Below, in pieces: positions 34,301-45,440 of a stretch of DNA of 64,000 nucleotides. Source of the stretch: Acanthopleura granulata (taxonomy: Eukaryota > Mollusca > Polyplacophora > Chitonida > Chitonidae); assembly GCA_016165875.1 (NCBI GenBank), contig JABBOT010000003.1, positions 35,251,860-35,315,859 of the forward strand, given 5' to 3'. How positions within the stretch are numbered: the first letter of the stretch is position 1; the number at the start of each line of letters is the position of its first letter. The notes under the pieces were generated by a model, which did no database searches, was not told the DNA's origin, and saw nothing but the letters and a program-made list of their open reading frames with translations. Made by a program: the position numbers and the translations under genes.

Positions 34301-37300
34301 ATCAGGCATGGAGGTCTCACCTTACTTTTCAGTAGGGCCAATAATCCAGTCCATGTACCGTTAACTAAAGAACCCCATTCCTCATCTGCGTACTCCGTGT
34401 ACTCAATACTGTGGAGTGAAATGTAACACATTAAATTTATTAGCTGCATTCCATAACACTCACCAACGGTCTGCTTGAAATCGTGTTCTTTAAAGTCAAA
34501 ATTTACCATGGGACAAGTATTAAAACAGTTTTCAGTTCATCCCCAACTAATTCATTTTAAGGTTGTTTCTAAATGCATCAATTGTTCGGGTTTTTTTGGT
34601 TTTTTGTTGTTTTTTTTCTTTTGCTTTTTAATTTATATTTCCACGTCTTGAAATGATACTAGAACTTACATAGTTGTATATATCCATCTCAAGGATATAA
34701 GGTCACGAATATACACATAATTACGCCGATAATTAAACTAGGAGGCTTTCTAGGTATACTTGGAAAATTTCGGCGAATTACTCCGGACATTCTGGTGCCA
34801 TCCTTTCATACATCTGACTGCGCTCTCAAATAAACGAAACATTTTTGAGTTTGGCGTTATACGTCATCAATCATATAGGGGTGACACGAGAAGAAAATAG
34901 TGTCTGAGTTTCCTCTCTGTTTTTTAGTAATGTATTTTTCTCTATGATTGGTCAGCCTTTGTACATGGTTGTATTTTCTTACCTAAGGTTCAGCGTAGCC
35001 CCGAGTATACTCAGCAACTCTACGGAGAATCCGCTGTACACTACAGTGCCATTGCTTTTCCGCTTTGTAGCCGATGGAAACCACTGTCCGTTAAGGAATA
35101 GATGTACGTCGGTAATATACACCAAAATTGTCATTTCGCTTATCCAGGGTCTTATGTTAAATATAAAACATATTGTAATCATTGAAGGTCAGTTGATAAC
35201 ATTCGTAAGTATATCCAGTTGAAAGTAAAGGCATAATTTGTAAACAACCACCTTTCATATTGGGGGACATACAATTTTGTTCCAGTATCAGGGGAAATAA
35301 CTCTTTAGTTCAGTTTAGGAGGTGGGAACTATCCACACACTAAGGGTCATTGGCGCAGTTCAGAATGGAGGGGTATGGATATATGACTGTGCAGTCTGAG
35401 GTTTGTTCACGACCGTTTCCCCCAACGTCCGTACGTTTCCCATGAAAAATTTAGGGAGTAACGTGCCAAAAGTCAGCGGTTTATCTCCAAACCTCACTTA
35501 ATTCACCATCGTGTGAGTGAAAAATGCTTGACTTTGGCATGAAACATCAGACGAACCGAATCAATTGCAATGGATCTCAGATCCGATTCTGAGTAGAGAT
35601 ACTGGCTACTGATAAGCTATGTAGATGTACCCTACGCATGGTACGAGGATTAGGATTTAAAAGAAGCCCACCTTTAAATGAAGCATACCTCAGCTAAAAT
35701 GTCATTTTATGCAGATTCCAAGGTTGTTTTGACGGTGTTTATATTCTTTTTACAGTGAATAAAATGCGAAAGACATACTGGCTCTACGATCGAGTGTTTT
35801 TAGCGATCTTAACAATTTTGCGTCCCAGATTATTGTAAATTTGTTGCCAAGCACCCTGAGGCGGTTTCCACATTAAATATAAATGTGTGCAGTAGAACTA
35901 AAATACATACTCGATGCGTAATGTTGAAATATAGCCATCAGAGGGTGTTTAGCTGCTAAAAAGAATCGCTGACGTCAAGCCGCTTCATGCAGCCTGTTTA
36001 ATATGGTCCAAAGATTCCACCGTGGCATCTAAATCTTTATTTCCAATTTAATAACTGTAAGTATTTGGAATCCGCGCGAAATGGCATTTCAGATTACGAT
36101 TACGTCTCTGATCTGACCTCTTTGAATCCAACTCTTAACGTTCGATGTTCAGACACCAGTTTGTGTCGCCTTGTATTGTCACTGTTGGTAAAATCGCTCC
36201 AGGCAGAAGTCTGGGGTGCTGATGTATTCCGGATGCTATATACCTCCCACTTAGGTCGAAGAGACGTCACCTGAAATGTAAATGAACCCAGTTTTATGTC
36301 ATTTAATGCTATTTCACGAGTAACCTTAACGAAATGGAATGGGTTTAGTTTAACTTCAAAAAAGTCCAAAAGCAGTATAAATTTTTTCCAGATATCTTTC
36401 AGCAATGTTAAGCATGAATTTAGCACACTGATGCGTAACCATCTCAATGAAATACTGGATTGATGCTGTATTGAGATCGTTACTGGATGGTGAGTATTAG
36501 TGATGTGGGAGGTGTTCATAAATGTGATGCAGTTGCTTTTTATTATGCAACCCAACTCTGTAATGATTTGGCGGGTTGGTCCTGACGATTCCTAGAACCT
36601 TAGTCAAGACTGAATCTTCACAGATTGTACACTTTCTCGACGGAAAATTGTTGGGAAAATTAGAGCAGTTTTGTCTGTTGGTGCCTTAATGTATGCGCTA
36701 AAACTGGTCTGTAATGAAAGTTTACACTTCAGGTTTGGCTACTCCTACTATGTTTATCATTTTTTTTCCATTTATTTGATTGTTGTTTTACGCCTTATAC
36801 AAGAATATTTCAGTTATACAACGGCGGCGGCCAGCGTTATTGTGCAAGGAACCGGTTGGGGGGTGGGGGTGGGGTTCCGCACGACCATCTGCAGGTTGCT
36901 TCCAGGTATTCCCATTTATTACTCCTACAGTGTATATATACATACATATACGACTACTATATACGGCTAGTTAGTTATACTATGCATACATATATATCCT
37001 CGCTTTAATGTACTGATTCTATATTGAATATGATGTTATTGCATCAACCAATTAAATAAGTGAAATAAAACGTGACGCATTAGAATGGAGGCATTCAACT
37101 GATAGTGGGAGTCTCCATATAGACGAAGGGATTGGCCCGCTAGCTTAGCGCAATAACCCAAGTGCCTCTCACCAATGCTGTGGTTGTGAGTTCAAGCCCA
37201 GCTCATGCTGGCTTCCTCTCTGGTCGTACGTTGGAAGGCCGGGCAACAAACTGCGGATGGTCGTGAGTTTCCCTCGCGCTTTTCCCGGTTTCCTCCCGCC

Positions 37301-40300
37301 ATAATGCTCTTCCTCGTCGTATAAGTGAAATATTCAGTCAAATAAATAGCGGTAAATAAATACACCAGCTGATTCTGTATCTTGGCATTCTAAGTGTGTA
37401 ACGTGGAATAATCAGCTTTTGATCGGAAACAATTCATCACATGTCGTTATGAAGACTATAGCAAATACCAATACGTGAGGTTTTTGGTTAAAGAAATCAA
37501 AATCCACATCTGGAATATTTCGAGCCAGAAAGAGAAACATGTTTTATATGACGCCAACAGATCTAGACTCTTTTCTATTGTGATATAAACGTTCATACGT
37601 GCATACAACCGGCTTTCATTCTTCATAAACACTAAAGAACACATAGTACAGCCAGAAACTGTAAATAGTGAGGGATATATACAGGTAGGATTTGATTGAC
37701 ATTAGTTATTTTTATCCGGTTTATTTTCAGATCACAGAACATTTGAGACCTTTAGTACACTGGGCATTTGTGCTTGCTCAGTTGATTATAATACATCTTA
37801 CAGTACATCAAACGAATAGCTCACAGACCAGTATTGCAAGCATGAATTATGACCATCTAAATCAATTTTTTTTTCGCTGTGTTTACTTTCCACAAAGACT
37901 GTATCGGGGCATTACAGGAATAACTGCTCGTTCGTATCATTGACTGCGCTTTGAAAACTGACTACACGATTTCTGGAGTATCAGGGAATCAAATACACAA
38001 GTCACTTCGCGGTCATGGCAACTAGATTACGCTCAATACCGACTCACTACTCGAATTTTCGGAATGCTCAGCGGCTTCTGATCGAGCCGAATTCACATTC
38101 TTGAACACTCACAATTAGCTGCTGTCCTTTCCTCATGCATTTCGTGCTCACGTTTGGATACCAAGATGATACGAAGTCTCGGCTCTCGTCGACTGAAACT
38201 GTGATCCACGTTGTGTTTACTGACGATCTGTTGTCTGTCTATGAAGGGAAGAATTTGAGGGCATAAAATGTCATAATATACATATAGATTGTGATCTGAC
38301 ATATGATTTATAAGTAATTTTTTATTTATCATTTACTTAAATTGATTGTTGCTTAATATCATGAATTTTTTACTTACATGACGGTGTAAGTCAGTTCCAT
38401 CGGTGTAGTAAACTAGAGGACCCGGAGTAAACCAATTACCTTTGGCAAGTTACTTACGAACTTTTTAGACGTACAAAATGTGCATATTTAGATATTGGTG
38501 AAAGATAGGTGGTCAAAATCGAACGTTAGACTATATGCTAGCGTTTGCTTGTTGTCACCAAACCCCACATGCAGAGAGAGCGCACGAATCTGCAAATTGC
38601 CTGTCCTGATTGAACCCGCACCGCGTGTGTCCTAGGGATTGTAGTGATTCGTCCATGCTAGCTGTATCCTGGGTTCTGGTTGCATGGCTATAATACTCTC
38701 CCGGAAAGAGACACATCGGTCAAATAAAACAATAAATAAATGGTATATACATTGATCTACAATGGATATTACCAGGCTCATGTTTGTAATTTACTATACA
38801 TGGTACTCGAAAATATTGCAAAAAGTTAAGGAGGCCATTATATCACAAGTCCATCCATAGTGACACAACACTCCATGGTCGATTATGTAGATCTTCACTT
38901 TATTCTAATGATCTAAACACGCTAAAAGGGACACCTCGTGCGTATGTTACACGGTATGAGGTTTAGAGCATACATGCAATATATACGTCACAGTATGTGA
39001 TTTTCATTGTTGGATAGTTGACTTAATGTCGCTTTCAACAATATTCCGGTTAAATCATGGCGGTTAATAATTTTCCTGGGCACCCCACCAAATACCGAAA
39101 ACAACTATTGTGGGGGTTTTATATATATAGGTTAATTTAACGTCCTGAGTACTAAAACTGCTTTAGAAATTTCACCACGCATGCGTTAGACAATTTAACG
39201 CGAGTAACGTCACCTACCTTTGGAGTGATCAACAGTTGAACTCTGTCATTAGAGATGATGTCATCAAGTAATGCAGGTACCCAAGGCAACATTCCTTCTT
39301 CTTGGCGGCACCTTGTACAAGTTCTCACTGAGGTCTGCGACAGGTGAGCGAAGCGTATTCCACGACGGGATAGCTCATCAGTGACTAAGTTCAGCAGTAC
39401 TGTTGGCGGGGAAAATATAAATATGATCAAACTATACTGAAAGATCATTTGTTTTTATACATAATTTCTTCTGCATGAAACTGTTTATTTGCTATGATAC
39501 ATCTGCCATATACAACGTTTGATAGCAATTCTTTGGTACGCTGTGAAACCTAACATCACGACATATCAGCGTAAAATACACATGTATGTTGAGTTATCAA
39601 AGCCATATCACGAATTACAAGCGCTATATCTGTCAGATAACGCAATTAGCGGACTGGCGAAAATCTGCCACGAATTCATAACTCAGATTTTCAATTCCAA
39701 TCGCGCTTAAACCACTGAAAATAAAGTACATTAAATTGAGGAATGATCTAAAACTGTTTTATACCCATGAACCAACAAGTGTAACCGTTATACGGTATGT
39801 TGTCCCATGCACCGTCCACGCCTCAACCCCCGAATTTTTTCAGATGTGCCACTGAAGGTTTCCAGTTAAGATATGAACTTCTATGTCATTCTGAAGCAAG
39901 GAGCAACAGAAACTTACTAGTGCCACTTACATTGGTGAAAATTTTTTCTTGAATATGGATATGTGATGAAAATCTTTTACTTTTGTTCAAGAGAGAGTCT
40001 TTAATCAGTACTACTTTTCCCACTTGTTATGCATACTTTAGTTACCTATGAAACTTTAATGACTTTTATGGAGAAATTACTTCCCATTATAGGGAATTAT
40101 TGCATGCCGTCATTGCATTCCTTTTAGCAACTGTCAGAGTTTTACCTTTCATTTAAAATCTTCAAAAGCTATTAAAACATATAAGTCGATGCTGAAAGGC
40201 CAAGAAACGCCGAAAGCTTTCTGGTTGCCAGGAAACAGTTCAAACGTATAGCGAACACGTGATTCAGGTGGTAGGCCAGCCTGCTGTGGTGGTTGGGGGG

Positions 40301-43300
40301 GGGGGGGGCATGAACCCCAATATAGGTGAAAAAGCTGTTACTGGCCATATATGGCTCAAGTGTCGTACTATTCTGTTACGAATAATTGACCTGGATCAAT
40401 GGATATAGATCTACGCTCTGCTAATGTAACTGTATATATAGCTGTTCAGGTATCTGGGGCCCGAATAAAGTGGTTTTGTTTGCAAAACGTTGCCTGTCTA
40501 TAAAATACATAATCATCTACTCTGGGGATTGACCACAGGTTTTCATGTGTATACATGCCTGTCCCGCCACGCACGATTCATTCTGCTACAGACTACAGAG
40601 TACATAAAAGTCAGGGTTAAACGGACCAATATAATCTATATGTACTTGTATAACCGGGTTAGAAAAGCTTCGAATGTATATCGACTGCTTCACGGCTTAT
40701 GACAATAACAACTGTGTTAATGGATCCAGCGTACGAAACCTGTTAGTGTCACAGTGAAGCAAAATCATTCAGGAGGAAATGGCCTACGTTTTGACTTTGT
40801 TCTGTCGAAATTTCGACTTTTTCCGTCCATTGTTTTTACTGTCAAACTAATAGCCTTCCGTACCAGCGACAAGGGAAGGGAAATTTTAAATCTAAATGAT
40901 AAAAAGAACAGTTTTATATATACAGTGTTAGCAACAAATTTAATGTTTTTAAAAGTAAGCAGTTTTTTCTGTCTTCTCACCCCGGGCTGTGCCCGGTTTT
41001 GTTCCACCATTGTGCCGGTCGCCATTGTGTAAGTGAAATATTCCTGAGTACGGCGTAAAACACCAATGAAACAAATAAAAAAAATAAACAAACAAACAAA
41101 TTAGCCGCCTGACCAGCCTCCTGAAATAAATCTCCTGTCAAATCCGACAGACCAAATGGACTTGACTCACTCTCTCTCTTCTTTGTCAGTGGGTGTAAAT
41201 TCAAACAAGTAACAAGACATGCCGTCTCTAACATATCAAATAACTCAAATAACAACGGTCTCAACGTAAACCAACCAAAATGAGTAAAGACTCGTCGAAA
41301 TCAGTCGTATTAGCAGACTGTAGGCATGAAAATACTACAGCCCCACATATTGCTGGAAGAAAAATTTATCCTGTCAATTCTTGACACCCAGTTATGATTT
41401 GTGTTCAACCCCAAAAGGGGGAGCATTTGAGCATTCGACACCATTTTCCAGTCAAAGACAGAATGAAGTTACTAAAAGGTTTGGCTGCGCTGAAATACCA
41501 CGCAGTCAGCATACGATGTGTCCAAGATGGCTGGGCTCTCTAAATGTGCGTAGCCTGCAGTATCATTAGACTACATGGAGTCGATAGGCGCAGGATTTAT
41601 TCGATCACAAGGGAAATAACTAAATATTTACAAATAAAGACGAAATTAGCATTAAAGATGGTCCTCAGTGTAAAGAGCTTCTGTATTATAATTAAATTAA
41701 AAAAATGTTTAAAAGTTGTACATTACCTAATTTATAATCACTCCTACCAAAAAGAGTGGTACTGTGAGACTGAGCAAAATGAAAACATCAAACTGAATGT
41801 AAAAAATGATATGGTGTTCTACGCTGTCAAGAGTACGACAATATTACATTTCACGCAGACCGCATTTGTTAAAGGAGATAACGGTTCAATAACCATTGTA
41901 AAATAGAAATAATCCTACATCGAGGTATCAACTCTACGATACATTTGAGCCATTTTGTTCTAAAGACTGCTTTCAGAGGTCAATCAGGAAGGTCACTTAA
42001 TCAGGTGCAAGCATCATGTGATTTGCAATCATGTAGCGAGCAGACATGTCGTCTTTGTCAAACTACTGGGCGCCGCCATGTTGGGGATTACTTCGTGCAA
42101 ATCACACTCGTTTTCATTCGCTGATATAGCGTTCAATTATGTTCCACGTGCAATTACAACGGTACTTCGATGCCATGCAAAGGCATCTTCATGGATGAAA
42201 CGGTCAGTGGAATGCGCTGATCGCTCGGTGCGGATTTCAATATAAAAGACTACAGCACAGAGAGTAAAACCAGAGCAGCGACCACAGTGTGAAACCTTGC
42301 CTCTTTTCAATACACCATTAAGTACGGAGACTACAGCGAGTCTGATTATGGGAATCAGCATGTAAACTATCATATCAGTCATATCTTAACATATGGACAT
42401 TTTTTCACCAAATTAAGTACAGTCAAATGTTTTGATTGTTTGGTGGGTTTGTGGACCATATTAATAACTTGGTTCATTAACAAAAAGTTGATGCTGTATG
42501 TGTTAGAACAGCTATAATCGCTGATTTCATATGCTTCGATTATCTTGGTAGTGGGTCGTGGCCTACTGGTTAAAGGTACTTAACATTCATCAGTTAAAAG
42601 ACAAAAGAGGTGCAGGTTCAAATCCTATCTTGGACGAGCAGTTTTTCGATTTATGCTTCTATAGGGTGAACAACATGTACATTCTGTGATGTTACGTTAT
42701 ATATTTTCGCTAGGTGGTCTAGTTTTTCAAAGCAGCACTTCTTGAGAGAAAACCTAAGTGAAGTGAATAATTAATCTACAGGACCGATCAAAATGATCGT
42801 TATAATAAAAGACTTCAGCATATAGAATAAACCAGAGCAGCGACGACAGTGTGATAGTTAGCAAACTGACACACCTTACTGGTGAAATCTGACCTTTTGT
42901 CGGTTTACTTCAGTTAGGACTTTATTCTAACTGTTCATGTAAATGTTTAAGAAGTAAAAAATTACTCCTCCCACTAGCACCAGAATTAGGTAAAAAATAT
43001 TACAGTGATGCTACTGCAATTTATGAGACGTCACCGGTCTAGAATCACTCAGCGCTTGTCGTCATCCTCATCATATACTCCACTATATATTTTTTGTTCC
43101 CTAAACAAGTAAGTAAATGCATTTTAATATTTCCTATAAAGACGTTTCATGTACTTTGCATCACACTTTAGACTACGTATGTTTTTAATGCAGTGGGCCC
43201 CTGCTTTATTTAAGATCTTATCAACAACTATACAGACCCGGCTCGCCTATTGTGTAGACCAACACTCTCTTCCACTTCAGGTCACCGAGCATTTGCCGGA

Positions 43301-44201
43301 CTTTGGCTGCGACTTCCTCGTAGACCGAATGGTTTGACTTCATGTGTTCAGAGCCCAACTGATCTGAAAAAGTACAATTTGTTTTGCAGGAGAGTGTTTT
43401 TCATGCAGCAACAAGCTCAAATCCACAATGCCTGCTACATCCTCAGCAGAGAGTTTCCTGGTGTCTTACACTAAGTTCTTTCATTTTAAATGTATGACCT
43501 TTGACGAAGTTCATGTTAAAAGATAGGATGTTAAATATTAGAACGGCACACAGACGAACAGACAGACGGACAGACAGAGAGACTGGGGCACCGATTTACA
43601 GAGCTACTTGGCCGCAGCTGAAAAGCACGTCTGGTTAATATTTAGCCATACCAGCATGTACGCACACCTTCAGGCTATTGACAAAAACATCCAGTGACAA
43701 CAACCAAAAAGTTGACATAAATCCATGGAAACTTCTGTAATTTTCTAAATTGCTCTCTGGACAAGCTAGAAGAGATACGAGACATGGGAAGATCTACAGA
43801 AACGACCGGAAGGCGACAAATATTGCTCATGCGCACACAAATTTAATGAATATATGGATGAGTGCTTATTTAATAGTAACACGGCTCCTGGTTGGCTCTG
43901 ATGGTTAAAGGGCTGGCTCTTTGCGACCAGCAGACCCTTGAACCTTGAGGTCGGTTTTTAAATCCAGCTCTCGCTGTTTTCAAAGCGGCTGCCAATCAAG
44001 AGGTTTGTCAGGTGCCCGCCAAAGGTCAGTGGTTTATACCGGGTGCTCAGGTAAGTCCAAAATTCTAGAGAACGGTCTACAACACAGATCAACCTTACCT
44101 CGTTCCTTCAGCTGGACTTCGGTGCTATGACAACTATTCACTGTTACGGTAGTTAAATAACAAACGCAAAACACTATCATTCTGATGCAACGGCGGAGCA
44201 T
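29040..44201 (-). CDS. Divergent ionotropic glutamate receptor / IR-type ion channel, nine exons, predicted 589 aa
   Basis: Ligand-gated cation channel subunit of the iGluR/IR superfamily at the plasma membrane. Exons (minus): 44201-44099, 39399-39218, 36270-36104, 35150-34983, 34408-34321, 33006-32682, 32404-32190, 31046-30778, 29292-29040. All eight junction phases agree and sum to 590 codons. Signal peptide about 1-23; short N-terminal region (to about 160) instead of the usual 400-residue domain; S1 about 160-270 with the carboxylate-binding Arg at 251 (RQDHFDFTYP); M1 about 290-310; pore loop about 331-345; M3 about 356-382; S2 with Asp463 at the acidic ligand position, LPKGSPL (493-499) and the Cys475/Cys530 pair; M4 about 545-568. 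The Thr of S2 is lost (GGYFTVF), and the SYTANLAAF gate of M3 has become SSLTAALIAS. Missing ligand residues and a short N-terminus are typical of chemosensory IRs. Exon 3/4 borders are least certain. Confidence 0.85.
30108..30308 (+). mobile_element. Family 1 SINE in IR intron 8
   Basis: Box B-like GTTCAAGTCC, CCTCCCACCATAATG, GTGAAATATTCTTGAGTACG and an (AAAT)n tail. Box A region truncated. Opposite in direction to the host gene. A fragment of another repeat (GATTGTCGTTTAACGCC) lies at 29945-30010. Confidence 0.85.
30778..31046 (-). CDS. IR gene exon 8 (S2 core)
   Basis: Acceptor TGTCTCTTTAG, donor ACA|GTAAGT. Encodes Asp463, NCDL and the LPKGSPL motif before M4. Confidence 0.9.
31140..31366 (+). 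mobile_element. Family 1 SINE in IR intron 7 with long (AAAT)n tail
   Basis: Diverged body (GGGAAAGTCTTCCAGCAACCTGC, GTGAAATATTGTTGAGAACG) and about 12 AAAT repeats (31318-31366). Confidence 0.8.
32190..32404 (-). CDS. IR gene exon 7 (M3 and start of S2)
   Basis: Acceptor TTTTACCCTCACAG, donor GAG|GTATAT. Encodes the M3 helix and SLEQLVNQRTYKWG, matching iGluR S2 s.edL..q..y.yG. Confidence 0.9.
32682..33006 (-). CDS. IR gene exon 6 (end of S1, M1, pore loop)
   Basis: Acceptor TTCTTTTGTAG, donor CAAG|GTATTA. Holds Arg251, M1 and WYLIGSLLKQ, which matches the pore-loop W.s.gallqQG pattern. Confidence 0.9.
33236..33430 (+). mobile_element. Family 1 SINE in IR intron 5
   Basis: Starts near the box B-like GATCAAGTCC; GGGAAGGTCTGCCAG, CCCCACCATAATG, AATATTCCTGAGCACGGCG and a short A-rich tail. 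Confidence 0.8.
34321..34408 (-). CDS. IR gene exon 5 (S1)
   Basis: Acceptor TTTCACTCCACAG, donor AAG|GTGAGA. Encodes EEWGSLVNGTWTGLLALL, equivalent to the G.WNGM..EL segment of iGluR S1. Confidence 0.85.
34983..35150 (-). CDS. IR gene exon 4 (S1, first part)
   Basis: Contains VYSGFSVELLSILG, the iGluR S1 signature position (Y.G...DLL..L). Donor TTAG|GTAAGA. The 5' border could be 35150 or 35138; both keep the phase. Confidence 0.7.
36104..36270 (-). CDS. IR gene exon 3 (N-terminal region to S1 linker)
   Basis: Acceptor TTTACATTTCAG; contains SLRPKWEVYSIRNTS and ends near RTLRVGFKE, like the linker before iGluR S1. The donor is uncertain: GAC|GTAATC fits the phase but is weak. Confidence 0.55.
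36765..36925 (-). mobile_element. Family 1 SINE fragment in IR intron 2
   Basis: TTTATTTGATTGTTGTTTTACGCC, CAAGAATATTTCAGTTATACAACGGCGG; interrupted by a G-rich stretch (36853-36880), ends at GCAGGTTGC. Confidence 0.75.
37130..37365 (+). mobile_element. Family 1 SINE in IR intron 2, nearly full length
   Basis: tRNA-like head (GGCCCGCTAGCTTAGCG... GAGTTCAAGCCC), body and AAATAAAT tail; about 25 bases before the tail are lost. Confidence 0.8.
38335..38480 (-). mobile_element. Family 2 SINE-like fragment in IR intron 2
   Basis: Plus strand: GATTGTTGCTTAATATC ... GGACCCGGAGTAAACCA ... GCAAGTTACTTACGAACTTT, matching 61840-62110 and 53830-54040 in order. Confidence 0.5.
39218..39399 (-). CDS. IR gene exon 2 (N-terminal region)
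   Basis: Acceptor TTTTCCCCGCCAACAG, donor AAG|GTAGGT, 60 open codons. Only one of three frames is open, and it matches exon 1 phase. Ends DRVQLLITPK. Confidence 0.65.
40977..41100 (+). mobile_element. Family 1 SINE 3' fragment in IR intron 1
   Basis: CCCGGGCTGTGCCCGG, GTGAAATATTCCTGAGTACG, GCGTAAAACACC and an A-rich tail. Confidence 0.8.
42238..42290 (+). repeat. Family 4 repeat, short copy
   Basis: TATAAAAGACTACAGCACAG then GTAAAACCAGAGCAGCGACC. See 42780-43065. Confidence 0.6.
42548..42635 (+). repeat. tRNA-like sequence with perfect box B, probable SINE head
   Basis: TGGCCTACTGGTTAAAG (box A-like) and GGTTCAAATCC (42615-42625). The cloverleaf arms do not pair convincingly, so I do not call a functional tRNA. 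Confidence 0.4.
42780..43065 (+). repeat. Family 4 dispersed repeat
   Basis: About 280 bp colinear with 62755-63030 and, inverted, with 54760-54975: AATAAAAGACTTCAGCA, AAACCAGAGCAGCGACGAC, TTTAAGAAGTAA, CTAGCACCA, GACGTCAC..GTCTAGAATCACTCA. Non-coding; class unknown. Confidence 0.65.
43880..44050 (+). mobile_element. Family 2 SINE-like copy beside IR exon 1
   Basis: tRNA-like head (CTGATGGTTAAAGGGC ... GGTTTTTAAATCCAGCTC) and body GTGCCCGCCAAAGGTCAGTGG. It ends within 50 bases of the exon 1 donor. Confidence 0.5.
44099..44201 (-). CDS. IR gene exon 1 (signal peptide)
   Basis: 34 codons plus 1 base from the ATG at 44201. Hydrophobic core (MIVFCVCYLTTVTV) after MLRRCIR, then the donor GAG|GTAAGG. 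Assigned because phase 1 fits exon 2. Confidence 0.6.
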
Positions 44202-44601
44202 CGTGCACGGCCAAGTCTCAAACACTGATAGTCTGTGTTCTTCGGGTTTGTGTATTGGCAATTTATCTTGACGACTTATTGCGCATGCTTGTGGGGAACA
44301 ACTGCAACATGTATAGTTCTGGGAATCAAGGACTGATTGATTCGACAACATTCGCATCCTGTAATTATGTACCGAGCGTGAGGAAAGACTTACGGTGCTG
44401 TGTACACACTTAATTGCCCGGTGGTCTCTACAGCTGGTGTTACGTTCATGACGCTGTTTACTGTCGTGGGGGAATCGCAGATCGCTGACAGAAAGTACAT
44501 GTATCTGAGATATCCCAGACGAATGTTCTTAAGTCAATATCTGTCCGATAAGACAGCCCTGCTGGCAAAGCAGTTGTATGGTTACACTCTTACCTGATTG
44601 C

Positions 44602-44783
44602 AAACATACGGGCCTATGGCTGGTGGTATCTGTAAACATAGGGGCCTTTGGCTGGTGGTACCTCTAAACATACGGGCCTATGGCTGGTGGTACGGTACCT
44701 ATAAACGTACGGGCCAAAGGCTGGTGGTACGGTACCTGTAAACATACGGAACTATGGCTGGTGGTACGGTACCTGTAAACGTA
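44602..44783. repeat. Minisatellite, about five units of 32-41 bp
   Basis: Unit AAACATACGGGCCTATGGC then TGGTGGTACGGTACCTGT repeated with small indels (the GGTACGGTACC insert is only in later units). Lies 400 bases upstream of the IR start codon on the opposite side of exon 1. Confidence 0.9.
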
Positions 44784-44889
44784 ATCAGAATTCTCTAATG
44801 GAAATCAACTGTCGGGTAAATTCTTCAAGAATTTATTTCTTTATTCGTCTTTATTTGTCTGATACGATTTTAATAATGATTATTTCACA

Positions 44890-45085
44890 TATATACAACG
44901 GCAGGCCCATTATGGTGGGAGGAAACCGGGAAGAGCCCGGGGGAAACCCACGGTCATCCGCAGGTTGCTGGCAAATTTTCCCTACGTATGTAGAGTATGA
45001 GCTGAACTTTAAACTCACAGTGGCCGCATTAGAGAAATTATTCTGAGTCATTGCGCTGCGAGAGCGCACTCATTCCTATTCAAGC
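44890..45085 (-). mobile_element. Family 1 SINE
   Basis: GGTGGGAGGAAACCGGGAAG, CATCCGCAGGTTGCTGGC and GTGGCCGCATT..., then a degraded tRNA-like head. The tail end is truncated. Confidence 0.75.
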
Positions 45086-45387
45086 AGTGAGGTACAATAT
45101 AATTAATTAAAGTAAAGGGTAATAAAATAACAAAGTCACAGTGAACTATGGTTGAGAATTATGACATCCATCTCTTTGGTTTCACTGTTTCAAGGTTAGA
45201 AGTGCCCCGTCTGATAAATGATTCATTGGTTAGAATTAGACAACATGGATTTTCTGTTGTCACCCTTCTCTCATCAGTGCAAACTAAAATGCCAATAAAA
45301 CGTGTTCTGTCCAGGTATTCACGACATGTTCTATATTTTTGTACATATATATTTAATTGACAGGGTTTTTTTCCGAAAGCCAAATTT

Positions 45388-45440
45388 ATTTATTTATTTC
45401 ATTGTTATTTGACGCCATACTCCAGAGTATTTCACTTCAC
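45388..45440 (-). mobile_element. Family 1 SINE tail fragment
   Basis: (TTTA)n then CATTGTTATTTGACGCC and ATACTCCAGAGTATTTCACTT. Confidence 0.5.

Noticed and set aside
36671..36970. 99-codon open frame on the plus strand
   Set aside because: Reads through a SINE fragment and a G-rich tract.
40754..41091. Open frames on both strands of 92-108 codons
   Set aside because: They overlap a SINE 3' fragment; translations carry the SINE body, not a protein family.
42548..42635. Possible functional tRNA gene
   Set aside because: Box B is perfect, but acceptor and anticodon stems do not pair, so it is listed only as a tRNA-like repeat.
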